Shown: piece by piece, positions 24,601 through 32,407 of the stretch | Numbering within the stretch: the first letter of the stretch is position 1 | Layout: each line of letters starts with the position of its first letter | Assembly: GCA_944739405.2 (NCBI GenBank) | Contig: OX123196.2 | Location: 71,261,688 to 71,325,687 of the forward strand | Reading direction: 5' to 3' | Source: Euclidia mi | Lineage: Eukaryota; Arthropoda; Insecta; Lepidoptera; Erebidae | Length of the DNA stretch: 64,000 nucleotides | Program-made: the position numbers and the translations under genes | Notes under the pieces: generated by a model | What the model was told of the DNA's origin: nothing | Seen by the model: the letters and a program-made list of their open reading frames with translations, nothing else | Databases searched by the model: none

Positions 24601-25703
24601 AAAATTCCCATCCGCCATTTTTGATTTCACATCCGCCATCTTGAATCACGAAATAGATGTTGTATTTGGATTCCCCATCCCTTTAAACATCGGAGACGAT
24701 ACCAATATTGATTTTTTAAAATTTTCCCATCCACAATCTTTGATTGCCCATCCGCCATCTTTGATCACGAAATAGATGTTGTATTTCGATTCTCCACCCT
24801 TTAAAATATGGAAGGCGATACCCATATAGATATTTTAAATTTTCTCATCCGCCATCTTTGATTTCCCGTCCGCCATCTTGGATCACAAAATAAATTTCAT
24901 ATTATTAATCAGCGTCCCGAAAATCTCGAAAATGATTCCCATGTCGATTGTATCCTATTCCTTTAGCCTTTTTTTGCCTTTGACCCAACCCTCCCCCTTC
25001 TCGTTTGACCATTTTATTATTTTTGTCTGGCCCCTAAAAGTTGTGGCGTAATTTTATATAGCCTATAGCCTTTCGGAATAATTGGGCTATCATAGGCAAT
25101 AACAATTTTTAAAATCCGACTGCTAGTTCCTGAGATTAGCCGACATTATGTTTTAGCCTTTTTAGCCTTTTGCCCGGCCCCAATGGGTCGAAGCGTTATG
25201 TTATATAGCCTATAGCCTTCCGGAATAACTGGGCTATCGTATACAAAAATAATTCTTCAGATCCGACCGGTAGTTCCTGAGATTAGCGCGTTGAAACAAA
25301 CAAACAAACAAACAAACTCTTCCGCTTTATTATATTAGTATAGATATTCGCGATTTTATAGTGTTTAAATGTAAAATAATTTTAGAGGTGTCTTTTTTTA
25401 CCGATAAAGAATTGCATAAAAATATATTCGCTTATATCTGAATCACACGCATATTCCCTATTGTGATTGTTCTGTAAGAGCAAAAACTAGGTACCAGACT
25501 CACAGCAAATGCCATTCGGGTGATTTGCAAGACTCACCATATAAAAGATAAAAGCTCAAAATTATTGCTAAAATGTAATGATGTCGTTTGCTTCTTCAGC
25601 GGGCATGCTGATCAACATGGAGTGCCGTGCGTGGGCGCGGAACATCAAGTACGACAGACACGAGGCCATGGGCGCCGTGCACGTCGAGATCATGATCGAG
25701 TAG
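12532..25703 (+). CDS. nrv: Na+/K+-transporting ATPase beta subunit, five coding exons
   Basis: Joined coding segments: 12532-12691, 19291-19545, 22029-22321, 22610-22778, 25600-25703 = 981 nt, 326 residues plus stop. All introns are GT-AG and the phases (1, 1, 0, 1) keep one frame throughout. The product is a type II membrane glycoprotein that pairs with the Na,K-ATPase alpha subunit for folding and delivery of the pump to the plasma membrane. Visible features: cytoplasmic N-terminus with FVWNPKTRQFCGRTG; one membrane segment at residues about 56-80; ectodomain with six cysteines at 156/168, 178/192 and 244/301, spaced like the three conserved disulfides; N-glycosylation sequons at N209 and N228; C-terminal CRAWARNI and HVEIMIE. 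The start ATG has a basic N-terminus and no nearby in-frame alternative. A splice acceptor at 12511-12513 shows that at least one untranslated exon lies upstream, outside what I could find. Orthology to a particular Drosophila nervana gene is not decided. Confidence 0.95.
12700..13420 (+). mobile_element. 5S-rRNA-derived SINE (SINE3-like), split by a MITE
   Basis: The block AGATCGGAAAAGGTAAGCAA, CGCTTGCACGGGCCATCAC, TTGGATGGATGACC resembles the internal promoter region of 5S rRNA. The body resumes after the MITE with GGCAATGTCGGAGGCCTTCG and GGTGGTCTGAAA. Related copies are at 13715-13955 (plus) and 48358-48545 (minus). It lies in intron 1 of the beta-subunit gene. Confidence 0.85.
12890..13383. 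mobile_element. PIF/Harbinger-like MITE inside the 5S SINE
   Basis: 494 bp. Terminal inverted repeats are GGGCGCGTTACCAC at the left and GTGGGAACACGCCC at the right, flanked by TTA at 12887-12889 and 13384-13386. It has many internal ACGACA/TGTCGT motifs and no coding capacity. The 3-bp TTA duplication is the Harbinger pattern. Removing it restores a continuous SINE. Confidence 0.85.
13470..13590 (-). repeat. SINE family A, partial
   Basis: Minus-strand match to the family-A tail: AATAGGCTCGCCCCTATTAC on the element strand and the block around GTAGGCAGAGGTGTAATA. Confidence 0.65.
13715..13955 (+). mobile_element. 5S-rRNA-derived SINE, second copy
   Basis: Contains CAGATCGGCAAAGTTAAACA, CACAGGTCACCACTTGGAT, GGGTGACCGCGAGTGA, then GTCAGCGGCCTTCGGGCGGT and ACACCAGAGTTGGCC. 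Its first 29 bases (GTAAGTACACTAAAATATTG...) also match the start of intron 1 at 12692. Confidence 0.85.
14170..14345 (+). repeat. Interspersed repeat, family J
   Basis: Starts near TAGCTTTTGCCCGCTGCTTC; shares GGAACATACATGCCAAATTT and CAGTCAGTCAGTAACGCAAG with 10895-11105. Confidence 0.7.
14488..14800 (-). repeat. Short interspersed repeat, family F, near full length
   Basis: Begins (plus strand) TATAAAATTAGGCGGCAAAC, then GAGCAGACGGATCGCCTGAT, CAAGTGCGTTGCCGCCCCTT, GTGAGAGGGTAGTACCCCGG and CCCATTCGTGCTGAAATCAG. About 310 bp. Confidence 0.8.
15060..15430 (-). mobile_element. LINE C-terminal coding fragment next to a SINE-A tail
   Basis: Minus-strand frame 15323-15135 reads RWFGHLERMDERR and GRGRPRRTYADQI, the typical C-terminal region of an RTE/R1-like endonuclease-reverse transcriptase. 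Further upstream similarity on the same strand runs to about 15430 in broken frames. At 15062-15115 there is a fragment of a SINE-A tail (GGGGTAGGCAGAG). Confidence 0.65.
15842..16991. mobile_element. 1.15-kb Harbinger-like non-autonomous element
   Basis: Terminal inverted repeats of about 27 bp with one mismatch: left AGGCCTTGCCACACGGCACA, right TGTGCCGTGTGGCAAGACCT (with matching AATTTTAC inside). It is flanked by TAA at 15839-15841 and 16992-16994. The interior is AT-rich with no transposase frame. It lies in intron 1 of the plus gene. Confidence 0.85.
16995..17680. other. Intron sequence, nothing recognised
   Basis: A 63-codon plus-strand frame at 17218-17409 has no recognisable similarity. 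No repeat match within the window. Confidence 0.4.
17683..17937 (-). mobile_element. tRNA-like SINE, family A
   Basis: The element reads on the minus strand: head CTGCCTCCATGGTCCAGTGG, GGTCCCAGGTTCGATTCCCG, GGCTCGCCCCCATTACGTGG, tail with CTACCCCTTCGGGGATACAG and GCGTGTGGCTATAA. Confidence 0.85.
18085..18286. mobile_element. Fold-back MITE with 38-bp perfect arms
   Basis: TTGAAATTAAACTACAGTTT...TATCGCGATG at 18084-18124 is repeated inverted at 18248-18287. The spacer contains two GAATTC-centred motifs. No target duplication could be fixed. Confidence 0.75.
18715..19205 (-). repeat. Interspersed repeat, family H
   Basis: On the minus strand: GGGTAAGTGCGAGTCGAACT, GCGCACGAAGGGTTCCGTAC, TTTGTTGTATGGGAGCCCCC, and TGACAGACAGACAGACAG near the end. 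It is the same family as 40966-41050 plus 45835-46260, and supplies the empty-site comparison for the LTR element there. Confidence 0.8.
19291..19545 (+). CDS. nrv: Beta-subunit gene (plus), membrane-segment exon
   Basis: Acceptor TTTTCAATTCCAG, donor GTTAGT. It encodes residues 54-138 plus one base: membrane segment KIALFYFIFYAALAILVAIC, then the start of the ectodomain with IIGTNPGLGFRPMP. In the minus-strand paralogue this exon is split into two (129 + 123 nt). Confidence 0.95.
19546..20400. other. Intron sequence, nothing recognised
   Basis: No coding or repeat signal supported. Confidence 0.4.
20405..20570 (+). repeat. SINE family D, body without head
   Basis: GATTGTCTTGGTCTGGGTGT, ACACAAGCTCTGCTTAGCTT and GGGACTAGATGGTGCGGTGT match 10640-10885. 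The tRNA-like head is missing. Confidence 0.75.
20891..21610. mobile_element. Nested inverted-repeat elements
   Basis: An outer inverted repeat of about 55 bp (left 20891-20949 with ACAAGCCCGAAGTACGGTCA; right about 21546-21605 with CACTTCGGGCTTATACAGTA) encloses the Harbinger-like MITE at 20950-21359. The outer pair looks like a second non-autonomous element that received the inner one. No transposase. Confidence 0.65.
20950..21359. mobile_element. Harbinger-like MITE with an internal extra palindrome
   Basis: Termini GGCCTCCCTCACATTGG and CCAATGTGAGGATGGCC, flanked by TAA (20947-20949, 21360-21362). The arms continue inward for well over 100 bp (CGCGGACCGTCGGCGTGCGA, CAATATGTATGAAGTA). The left arm is longer because of a second, tight palindrome at 20945-21033. 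Confidence 0.85.
22029..22321 (+). CDS. nrv: Beta-subunit gene (plus), ectodomain exon
   Basis: Acceptor ATCTTCCCTAG, donor GTAAGT. Residues 139-236, with cysteines 156, 168, 178 and 192 (two disulfide loops) and both N-glycosylation sequons. Its counterpart on the minus strand is two exons (179 + 102 nt). Confidence 0.95.
22610..22778 (+). CDS. nrv: Beta-subunit gene (plus), fourth coding exon
   Basis: Acceptor AATCTCTTCCAG, donor GTGAGT. Residues 237-292: VWVSCQGENP, PYRGFPGYYFPF, GYLSPLVAVHLQ. Same length (169 nt) and phase as the paralogous exon 33523-33691. Confidence 0.95.
22815..22895 (+). repeat. SINE family A tail with duplicated end
   Basis: GGTGTAATATTACACCTCTG, CCTACCCCTACGGGGATACA, followed by a short repeat of the GATACAGG motif. 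Confidence 0.7.
22896..23714. other. Intron sequence, nothing recognised
   Basis: No coding, RNA or repeat call can be supported. Confidence 0.4.
23715..25345 (+). mobile_element. Family-I related element carrying a tandem array
   Basis: The left end CTAGCTGACCCAGCGAACTC and right end GAGATTAGCGCGTTGAAA, (ACAA)n, TTATATTAGTATAGAT are those of a lepidopteran interspersed element. Between them lie the tandem array (23890-24940) and two copies of a TATAGCCTATAGCCT...GGGCTATC block (about 25040-25143 and 25200-25285). No protein domain is visible. It lies in intron 4 of the plus gene. Confidence 0.7.
23890..24940. repeat. Tandem array of about 117-bp units with three-unit higher-order pattern
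   Basis: GGAGACGATACCCATAT recurs near 23909, 24023, 24139, 24237, 24355, 24474, 24571, 24695 and 24812, each with CATCCGCCATCTTTGATCAC. Spacings run 114, 116, 98, then 118, 119, 97: a repeating three-unit period of about 331 bp. The first unit of each trio has the variant CCCATATCGACTTTAAAAAA. Confidence 0.85.
25600..25703 (+). CDS. nrv: Beta-subunit gene (plus), last exon
   Basis: Acceptor GCTTCTTCAG. Residues 293-326 with the sixth conserved cysteine (301), CRAWARNIKY and the end HVEIMIE, stop TAG. A polyadenylation signal AATAAA follows at 25879-25884. Confidence 0.95.
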
Positions 25704-25878
25704 ACGCACCAGCTCACGAGACCACGAGACGAGGAGACGCTGCTTCCAAAAGAACCAAATGATTGAAGTATTTTCAAGTCGTGGATAATTAACTATATTT
25801 TAAGCAAATGTGCTCCAATGAAGACTGTATCATTGCTTAAGATCAGGCTCGATCTAGGCCAAAAGATAACCTTTAAAC

Positions 25879-25884
25879 AATAAA
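25879..25884 (+). terminator. Polyadenylation signal AATAAA
   Basis: First AATAAA after the plus-strand stop codon, 176 bp downstream. Likely end of the transcript. Confidence 0.55.
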
Positions 25885-25934
25885 AATGAAATGTTTATTT
25901 GCGACAGAAATCATTATACTTATCATATCATTAT

Positions 25935-26128
25935 GGCCTAGTTGGTCTCGCGGCTTAGATTTTCGGGTCGGGCAAAGTGTTATTGGGTTTTTCCGTTAGG
26001 AAATTCTCAGTAGCAGCACGGAGTCTGGTAATATGTCCGGTACAAATTCATGGCGAAATGTGGGTGCCAGGGTTCAATATTACACCTCTGCCTACGCCTT
26101 CGGGGATACAGGCGTGAGACTATAAAAA
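25935..26128 (+). mobile_element. SINE family A
   Basis: GCCTAGTTGGTCTCGCGGC, GGGTCGGGCAAAGTGTTATT, GTAGCAGCACGGAGTCTGG, and the tail ending GATACAGGCGTGAGACTATA. The central part is deleted. Confidence 0.8.
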
Positions 26129-26689
26129 TAAAAAATAAAAATAAAACATTATGTCCATATTTTTCTCTGATTCGCCTGAAGGTGGGAGCCTATCTTGCAG
26201 ACCGGTTAACACACTTGGCACTTTAGTAAACTGCCTGCAATACAATTTTGATAAAAAATAGACGTTATTTAAAACAGAAAAGAATATCAGGACATACAAA
26301 AAACAGTTTATCTTTGAAATTATAAATTTCCGATGACCTTTAATCAGGCTCTATTGGAAGCAGCGTATATTGGGATTGATAAAGTGTCGAATGGCAGGCT
26401 ATTTTCTGACCGTTCCGAACGGTATTTTTTTCGATTCAGCATAAAAAAATTAATATGTATATGTGGGATTCAAATATTTTCGTAGTAAAATAGATCAAAA
26501 TCAGAGAAGTGACATAGTCTGTTTACCAGCATGGTCGATGTTTTGATAATGTCACATAAGTGAGGTAGAGACAGTGAGAGGCGATTTGTGTGTGTGGATA
26601 AATGAGTGAGACTAATTTGTAATTTATTTTAATAAATGTAGATACCGAAATCGCTGTGGCTATTTAATTTTATTATTTTATAAAGATGA
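26129..26689. other. No gene or recognised repeat
   Basis: Intergenic AT-rich sequence. Confidence 0.4.
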
Positions 26690-27125
26690 CGGCCTCCGTG
26701 GTCAAGCCGACAACGTATGCGACTGCTGATCTGCCGCCTTAGCCAAAAGGCATTCGATTAACGATATCGCTAATCGCTAAGTGCAAAAATGTATGGAACT
26801 AACTTAAGCCTTCGATATATCACGTGGTCAACGAAGAAGAAATTCCTTATGTTGCCATGGCAATCAAGCGTTAGCGAACGTAGATATCAGAAGCGAATGC
26901 CATTTGGCTAGGGCCTCAGAGTTCCCGGGTTCGATTCCCGGGTCGGGCAAAAGTGTTACTGGGTTTTTCCGAATTCTCAGTAGCAGCACGGAGTCTGGTG
27001 ATGTGCCCGGTAACGGCAATAGGCTCGCCCCCTATTACGTGGGACCTAAAAATTCATGGCGAAATGTGGGTGTAATATTACACTCTGCCTACCCTTTCGG
27101 GGATACAGGCGTGAGTCTATATATA
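26690..27125 (+). mobile_element. SINE family A interrupted by a MITE
   Basis: Head GGCCTCCGTGGTCAAGC to GCGACTGCTGATCTG, then an inserted inverted-repeat element (about 26738-26922), then TCCCGGGTTCGATTCCCGGG, body and tail CGGGGATACAGGCGTGAGTC. Confidence 0.85.
26738..26922. mobile_element. MITE inside the SINE
   Basis: Left end CCTTAGCCAAAAGGCATTCG; right end CGAATGCCATTTGGCTAGGG, its inverted counterpart. Internal inverted pairs around GATATCGCTAATCG and GCGAACGTAGATATC. About 185 bp, non-coding. Confidence 0.75.
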
Positions 27126-27254
27126 AATAAAATCTATACCTACATAGGTATGTAGATACCGACTTCATTTTTCCCATCATCATGTAATCTACTGTTGATA
27201 ATACGCTGGTCTCTACTTAGCTTCACAAAAGAGCAAAATTTGGAATATGTACAT

Positions 27255-27310
27255 ATACGTACATACATACTCACGCCTGTTTCCCGAAGGGGTAGGCAGA
27301 GACTACGGAA
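27255..27310 (-). repeat. SINE family A tail fragment
   Basis: TACTCACGCCTGTTTCCCGA, AGGGGTAGGCAGAGACTACG. Confidence 0.6.
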
Positions 27311-27789
27311 CGCCATTTGCAACGATCCTGACATATCTCTCTTGCTTCATTCACTCCCATCATATTCCACATGCATGCTCTTCTGTTCAGGGTACTTCTA
27401 ACCTGACCTGTTTTAGGATGTCTCCAATCTGGTTAGAGAACGTCCGCCTAGGTCTTCTCCTTCGTCCTGGCCCATATGTATATATGTTGGTAAATAAAAG
27501 AATAATTCACATCACATAAATCACGGTCTATTAAGTACTCATTTACAAAAATACCACAACATATCTAATAACAATATATTCAGAGGTAAAATATTATGCT
27601 GCTATACAACATTTGCAAATACAAATCAAATTAACAAAACAAATAAATCATTATAAAACTCGTCTCGTCTTAGGTTTTGTAAAGTTTAAAAAAACAGTAG
27701 TATAGTGTATAGAGCATGATTTTTTTAAATCTTTTGATGGTCGTGTAACAGACAAACTCACAGATCAAACAATCTTAATACAGAACAAA
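27311..27789. other. No gene; AT-rich
   Basis: No supported feature. A 90-codon frame at 27247-27519 has no recognisable similarity and overlaps repeat DNA. Confidence 0.4.
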
Positions 27790-28240
27790 CATTTTTAAAA
27801 CGCTGACAACAGCCAAATAAGCTTGCCTCAAACATTTTTTTTGCTAAATCTATAATGTTTGTGACGGCGGAAAAAATATATGTTAATCTTGAACATATTT
27901 CTGAGAATCCTGTTGTATTCAAAACACGTTTTTGAAATTTTTTCTCGATACAAAAAATAGTAAACTAACCTCTTAAAATGATCTTCCAACAAAAATATCT
28001 GTATTACATCAACGTATTACATCAGTTGGTAAAATTTATAACAATAACGTATCATATTACAATACAGAACTTGGTTGTTTTTTATTTTTCACTACTCAAC
28101 TTATTTTTAAGTAATTAATTTATTTTATGGTTTGTAAGAAGTTCTGAACGTCCCGTCGTCGTCGCGCTTCTCTTTCTTATGTATACAATCCGACAGTGAC
28201 AGCAGCAGCTCAACTCAATAGCGGTTGCCAGCGCCTTAAT
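27790..28240 (-). repeat. Interspersed repeat, inverted partner of 51175-51560
   Basis: ATATATGTTAATCTTGA, TCAAAACACGTTTT and the block CGCTTCTCTTTCTTATGTAT...CCGACAGTGACAGCA match the other copy in reverse. Class unknown. Confidence 0.65.
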
Positions 28241-28364
28241 ATAAGAATTCATTGTAAGAGTCGTTAAAACTTCTGATAGGTATCTTATATGGTCCGAATC
28301 TAGAACTACATAAATCTGCTGGCAAGCTCTATCTCAAATTTGTAAATTTTCCTTAGGCATTATT

Positions 28365-28685
28365 GTATCAGGGCAGCGATAGCCGAGTGGAAAGCCCGAC
28401 AGACTGCTACGCAGAGGGTCCGGGTTCGAATCCACGGCGCGCACCAATGACTTTTCGAAATTAAGTGCGTAATAAATTGCTAAGGGTCTCGGTGAAGGAA
28501 AACATCGTGAGGAAACCTGCATGTCTGTGAGTTCTCCATAATGTTCTCGAAAGACATGTGAAGTCTGCCAACCCGCACTTGGCCAGCGAGGTGAACAATG
28601 GCCTTACGCTTCTCATAGTGAGAAGAGGCCCGTGCCCAGCAGTGGAACAGTTTATATACAGGGCTGATGATGATGATGATTATTA
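28365..28685 (+). mobile_element. tRNA-like SINE, family B
   Basis: GCAGCGATAGCCGAGTGGAA (A-box side), GGGTTCGAATCC (B-box), GTGAAGGAAAACATCGTGAG, GAAACCTGCATGTCTGTGAG, CCAGCAGTGGAACAG and a GATGATGATG tail. Flanking ATTATTGTA on both sides suggests a short target duplication. Confidence 0.85.
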
Positions 28686-28713
28686 TTATTGTACCTATTA
28701 CATTCCAGGTTGC

Positions 28714-29287
28714 TTGACAAGACCTTATCATCACCCTCTTAGCATTATCCCATTTAAAACCGGGGGTCTGCTTTTTAGTCTAACCGGATTTGACTGTATA
28801 TTAGCTTCTCGACAGAGCGAATGCCTAGTGTCAGTTTATTTATAGATGCCGACTCCCTATATCAAATCGACTGTCAAAGATCTTCATAAAAGTACACAAG
28901 GCACCTCAATTGTGAGATAAACGTCACAAATTAGTTTTTGTTAGGGCTTTTCCCATTAAGGTATAAAACGAATGAAACGATGGGAAATTCTGTTAGCGAG
29001 GATATGGCAATGAAGTTAAAGAAAGCTTCTTTCTGTTTACTTATGATTAAATTTTCTACTGCCACTAATTTGAAAACATGAATAGAAATTAAGATAAATG
29101 CACCGCAAAGCCAATATGCCGTCATTTATACCGACTGCTTGCCGTGGTCTCCGAGGCAAGGGGCAAGCGATAATTTAGAATTACAAGCACATAACTACGA
29201 AAAGTCATTGGCGCATCGTGGTTTCGAACCCGATAACCTCTGCATGGCAGTCCACTAGGCCATCGCTGTCTTTGACAAGACCTTATC
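28714..29287 (-). mobile_element. SINE family C with 16-bp target duplication and an insertion
   Basis: TTGACAAGACCTTATC occurs at 28714-28729 and 29272-29287. Between them on the minus strand is a family-C SINE with its tRNA-like head (GTTCGAACC-type box near 29220) and its tail (TTAGCATTATCCC complement). About 240 bp of unrelated sequence (about 28887-29130) has entered it. Confidence 0.85.
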
Positions 29288-29615
29288 TTGAGAGAAAACT
29301 ATTTGAATTATTTTATGAAAAAAGAAAACCAATGTGCTTGTCAAATTAATAATTATTTGATAAATGTGCAAACAACTTTATGTATATAGTCTTCTGATCT
29401 TCTTTTAATAAATCAATAGGTGTAATTCAATTAATTTGAATTGTGAGACATATTTATTTACTCATGCCATAGACATAGGTCGTGGACAGTCGTATGCTGT
29501 TTAAATAATGAGACTAGAGCAAAAACTAAATTGGAAACATTTTCAAAAATGAATTTGTACGATTCTTGCTACTATTTCAAATAATTATAGGGAGTAGTTA
29601 CACCTAATTAGGATA

Positions 29616-31093
29616 GGATCATTTCGCCTGTTCGCGTCCATTTAGTGCAGTTGGCAAGTTTGAAGGAGAAAATAAAAATGTTCCAGCAAATTGATTCAAT
29701 GAAAAATTTATGTAATGCGTTCATTATATAGTCTATTTTAATAATAACTTTCAGTGTTGTTCGAAACTTGTTATGTTTTTTTTTAAATAGACAAACTTCA
29801 AAATATGGCATTTTACCCAGTTTGCGTCCAAAAAATCCTAATTGCGTCCACCTGTGGACCAGTTCGCGTCCACCAGCTTAGTCTTAACAATATCAGCCTT
29901 ATAATCCTTCATATAAGGGTGATATTGCTAAGACAATCTAAAGAAAGATTGGCTTTTAACAATTTCTACATTTAAGATTAAAGTTATAAAAAGTCTACAT
30001 TATTATCATTATTAAATCACTTAATAGAAACTATAAATAACTATTTATTGTTCTCAACAACTTAAAATCAAAGACAAAAAAATAACGATAGGTACATGTT
30101 GTCCAATATTGTGGTCTTCGGAATAGCATAATTTTTACATAATTATGTACATATTTGTCTTACCGATTTCTTCTTCTCACGAATATCACAAAACGCTTTC
30201 TTTATTTAAACATCTTTTGTATTTTTTTTCCTTCTTCTTTCTTGTCTCCTAAGAACTCATCTTGAATAGAAAAAATATGGAATAAAAGAAATTAAATGTA
30301 ATAATTCAATGTAAAAACTCAGTCTTAACCAAAAATGCATTTTAAATTATAAAAAAATATATATATAGAATGTATTTATGCGATCATTTCTATTTCATGA
30401 AAATATGGACGCAATTTGCTTTAATATTATCCCTTGTAGGTATAGTTTGCGTCCACTTGTGGTCGATTATTATATCAATTGTATCTTTTATTACAATCAT
30501 AATTATGTGGACGCAAATTAGTCATTACAATTGCATACTATTAATGTTAAAATAAACAAAATCCTAATTTCTCTCTCATATTTTAATCACATAAAAATAA
30601 ACAACTAAAGAAATCATAAATAGACGAGTTCGCGTCCATTGTGGACGCAAAGAGGAAGTTTTATAAATTCGGTGTAGTAATTCGCGTCCACCTTATTTTA
30701 ATTGTTAACTATAAAAAAAACAAGCTAATTCATAATTCATACTATTCGTCTTTTCATTATTAATGTCTAGAAACAGCTATGTATCCTAAAATTCACATAA
30801 AACAATAAAAAAATTACCGTCAAACACGCCGCTGCACACAATTTTTTTATTTATATCCCGCGCATCTGCACTCTTTTGTTGAACAACCGAGATTAACTAA
30901 TTTTTTTAAACAGGATAGGCTGGGCGCACGGAACTTTTGTCTATTTGTGCGTGTCTCTTATACGTCGAGGTATTGGCGATACTGACTTTTCATTTTATTA
31001 GTGTGTTAGTATACTTATTTCCGAGCATTTTTAAAGGGAGGTCCGCAAAATGGACGCGAATAGGGGGGTGGACGCGAACAGGCGAAATGACCC
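29616..31093. mobile_element. TA-flanked inverted-repeat transposon with GCGTCCA repeats
   Basis: Left terminus GGATCATTTCGCCTGTTCGC, right terminus GCGAACAGGCGAAATGACCC: about 25 bp inverted with one mismatch. TA lies at 29614-29615 and 31094-31095. The interior holds twelve GCGTCCA heptamers in both orientations: plus at 29634, 29824, 29844, 29866, 30449, 30632, 30684; minus at 30406, 30508, 30642, 31051, 31069. The 1478-bp element has no credible transposase; the only frame of note (30370-30555) is hydrophobic and AT-driven. The heptamers may be transposase-binding sites. Superfamily unknown; TA duplication allows Tc1/mariner or others. Confidence 0.8.
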
Positions 31094-31129
31094 TACCATG
31101 AAATTTTATACTTTGATTACACTGTGAAT

Positions 31130-31445
31130 TTTGCACTCTTAGCAATGAATACAGATTTACATAGAAGCGCAGTTCTTAAGAATTGTGTGTGCCGATTCCA
31201 AGTGGAGACTGTCTCCAGTTTAGTTCGTAGTTGGCGCCGTTGGCGGTGCTGGCGTCGTTCTCCGTCTCTCTTGTTTTCGTAGTTAAGATACACAGGAAGA
31301 ACATTCCTCTCTTGCTCTCGTAGAGACAGTTGTCACAGCGCGACTGTCACGACGACAAGCAGCAATTTGAGTCGCAGAAAGTTTGTCTTCAGAGCGCCCA
31401 TAGGAAATGCGCCTCTATGTAAACATCTGAGCTCTTTGTCGTAGG
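31130..31445 (-). repeat. Interspersed repeat, copy 2 of 1-320
   Basis: On the minus strand it matches window positions 1-320 (GAGGCGCATTTCCTATGGGC, GGAGAACGACGCCAGC, GCCAACGGCGCCAACTACGA). Confidence 0.75.
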
Positions 31446-31582
31446 TAACAAATAACCTTAGGTATTGACCAATGGTAAATGCCAAAAACGTCAACGTCCC
31501 AGCAGCGTAAAAAACAAAACAAAAATATAACACAATATTGTTTAGCTTGGCTACGATCTGTCCATCTGGTTACAACAATATA
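31440..31582 (-). pseudogene. Possible membrane-segment exon of a third beta-subunit-like copy
   Basis: On the minus strand, after an acceptor-like TTGTTGTAACCAG, the frame reads KLNNIVLYFCFVFYAAGTLT, then FLAFTIGQYLRLF and VTYDKEL, where it runs into the repeat at 31130-31445. The FYAA core and the phase of the acceptor resemble the membrane exons of the two beta-subunit genes. The rest of such an exon (GLGFRP region) is missing. It may equally be chance hydrophobic sequence. Confidence 0.25.
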
Positions 31583-31679
31583 ACTTTGAAACTTAACAAA
31601 GTAGCAGTGAAAATGAGAATTGACATCAATGACTTTACTTTGGACCCAATTACAACAATAAGTTAAGACATATTTTGAT

Positions 31680-31935
31680 ACACAACCAACGACAACCCAG
31701 CCACGGTAATAATATCTAACAGTATTGTAACTCCATACAAACGCACGAAACTCGAGTTATACCTACGCGCCTCGAGCAGAGTACCCATTAGACTGGGCGG
31801 ACTGTGCCTACAGTACCCGCAGCCGCTATCGTGCCGCAGCTCGCATGCGGCGCGTCTGGTAGGTATATAACTCACGAAGACGGCCGAGTTACAATACTGT
31901 TAGATTATATTACCGTGACCCAGCCTACTAGACAC
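31680..31935. repeat. Inverted-repeat (fold-back) element
   Basis: ACGGTAATAATATCTAACAG...AACTCC at 31698-31733 pairs with GAGTTACAATACTGTTAGAT...CCGTG at 31886-31917. Further inner pairs lie around TATACCTACGCGCC and GGCGCGTCTGGTAGGTATAT. Non-coding MITE-like. Confidence 0.65.
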
Positions 31936-32297
31936 GTAATGTTTTCATGTCTACAAACAAACAATTCTGTCAAAGCGGTGAGGTATGCGGGGCGACGGAG
32001 GCTACAAAAATGCATTCTAATTGGCCGGTTCAAATTTGCGGTACGTCATAATTCATAACTAGTGTTGGCATTGGTCTTATGTAAGACGTATAAGTCTAAC
32101 GTGTTGTCAGAAAGTGTTCGCCTTACGTCTGCCGTCTAGTAGGCTAGGTTATCGTTGTACACAAACACAAGGTTTGTCTGGTATTTAGTAACAAAAGTGC
32201 TTTTGACAAAAATAAGAAAATTTTAAGTTTAAGATGTTGTAATGTCCAGGTACTGTGTTGAACCCTGAACCGTCCGCTCCCCGGCTGTAGGCACTGC

Positions 32298-32407
32298 TCA
32301 GTCGATCATGATCTCCAAGTGCGTGGAGCCGAGCCGCTCCTTCAGACTCTCCGTGAACTGGATGTTGCGCGCCCACGCTCTACATCTGATGTTGATTATT
32401 TGATGCA
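32298..32407 (-). CDS. nrv: Minus beta-subunit gene, last exon
   Basis: Acceptor CCATTCCAG on the minus strand. Encodes HQIINIRCRAWARNIQFTES and the end LGSTHLEIMID, stop TGA. Phase 1, as in the paralogue. Confidence 0.93.

Noticed and set aside
25520..25777. Frames overlapping the last exon of the plus gene
   Set aside because: They are other-frame shadows; the real frame ends HVEIMIE at 25703.
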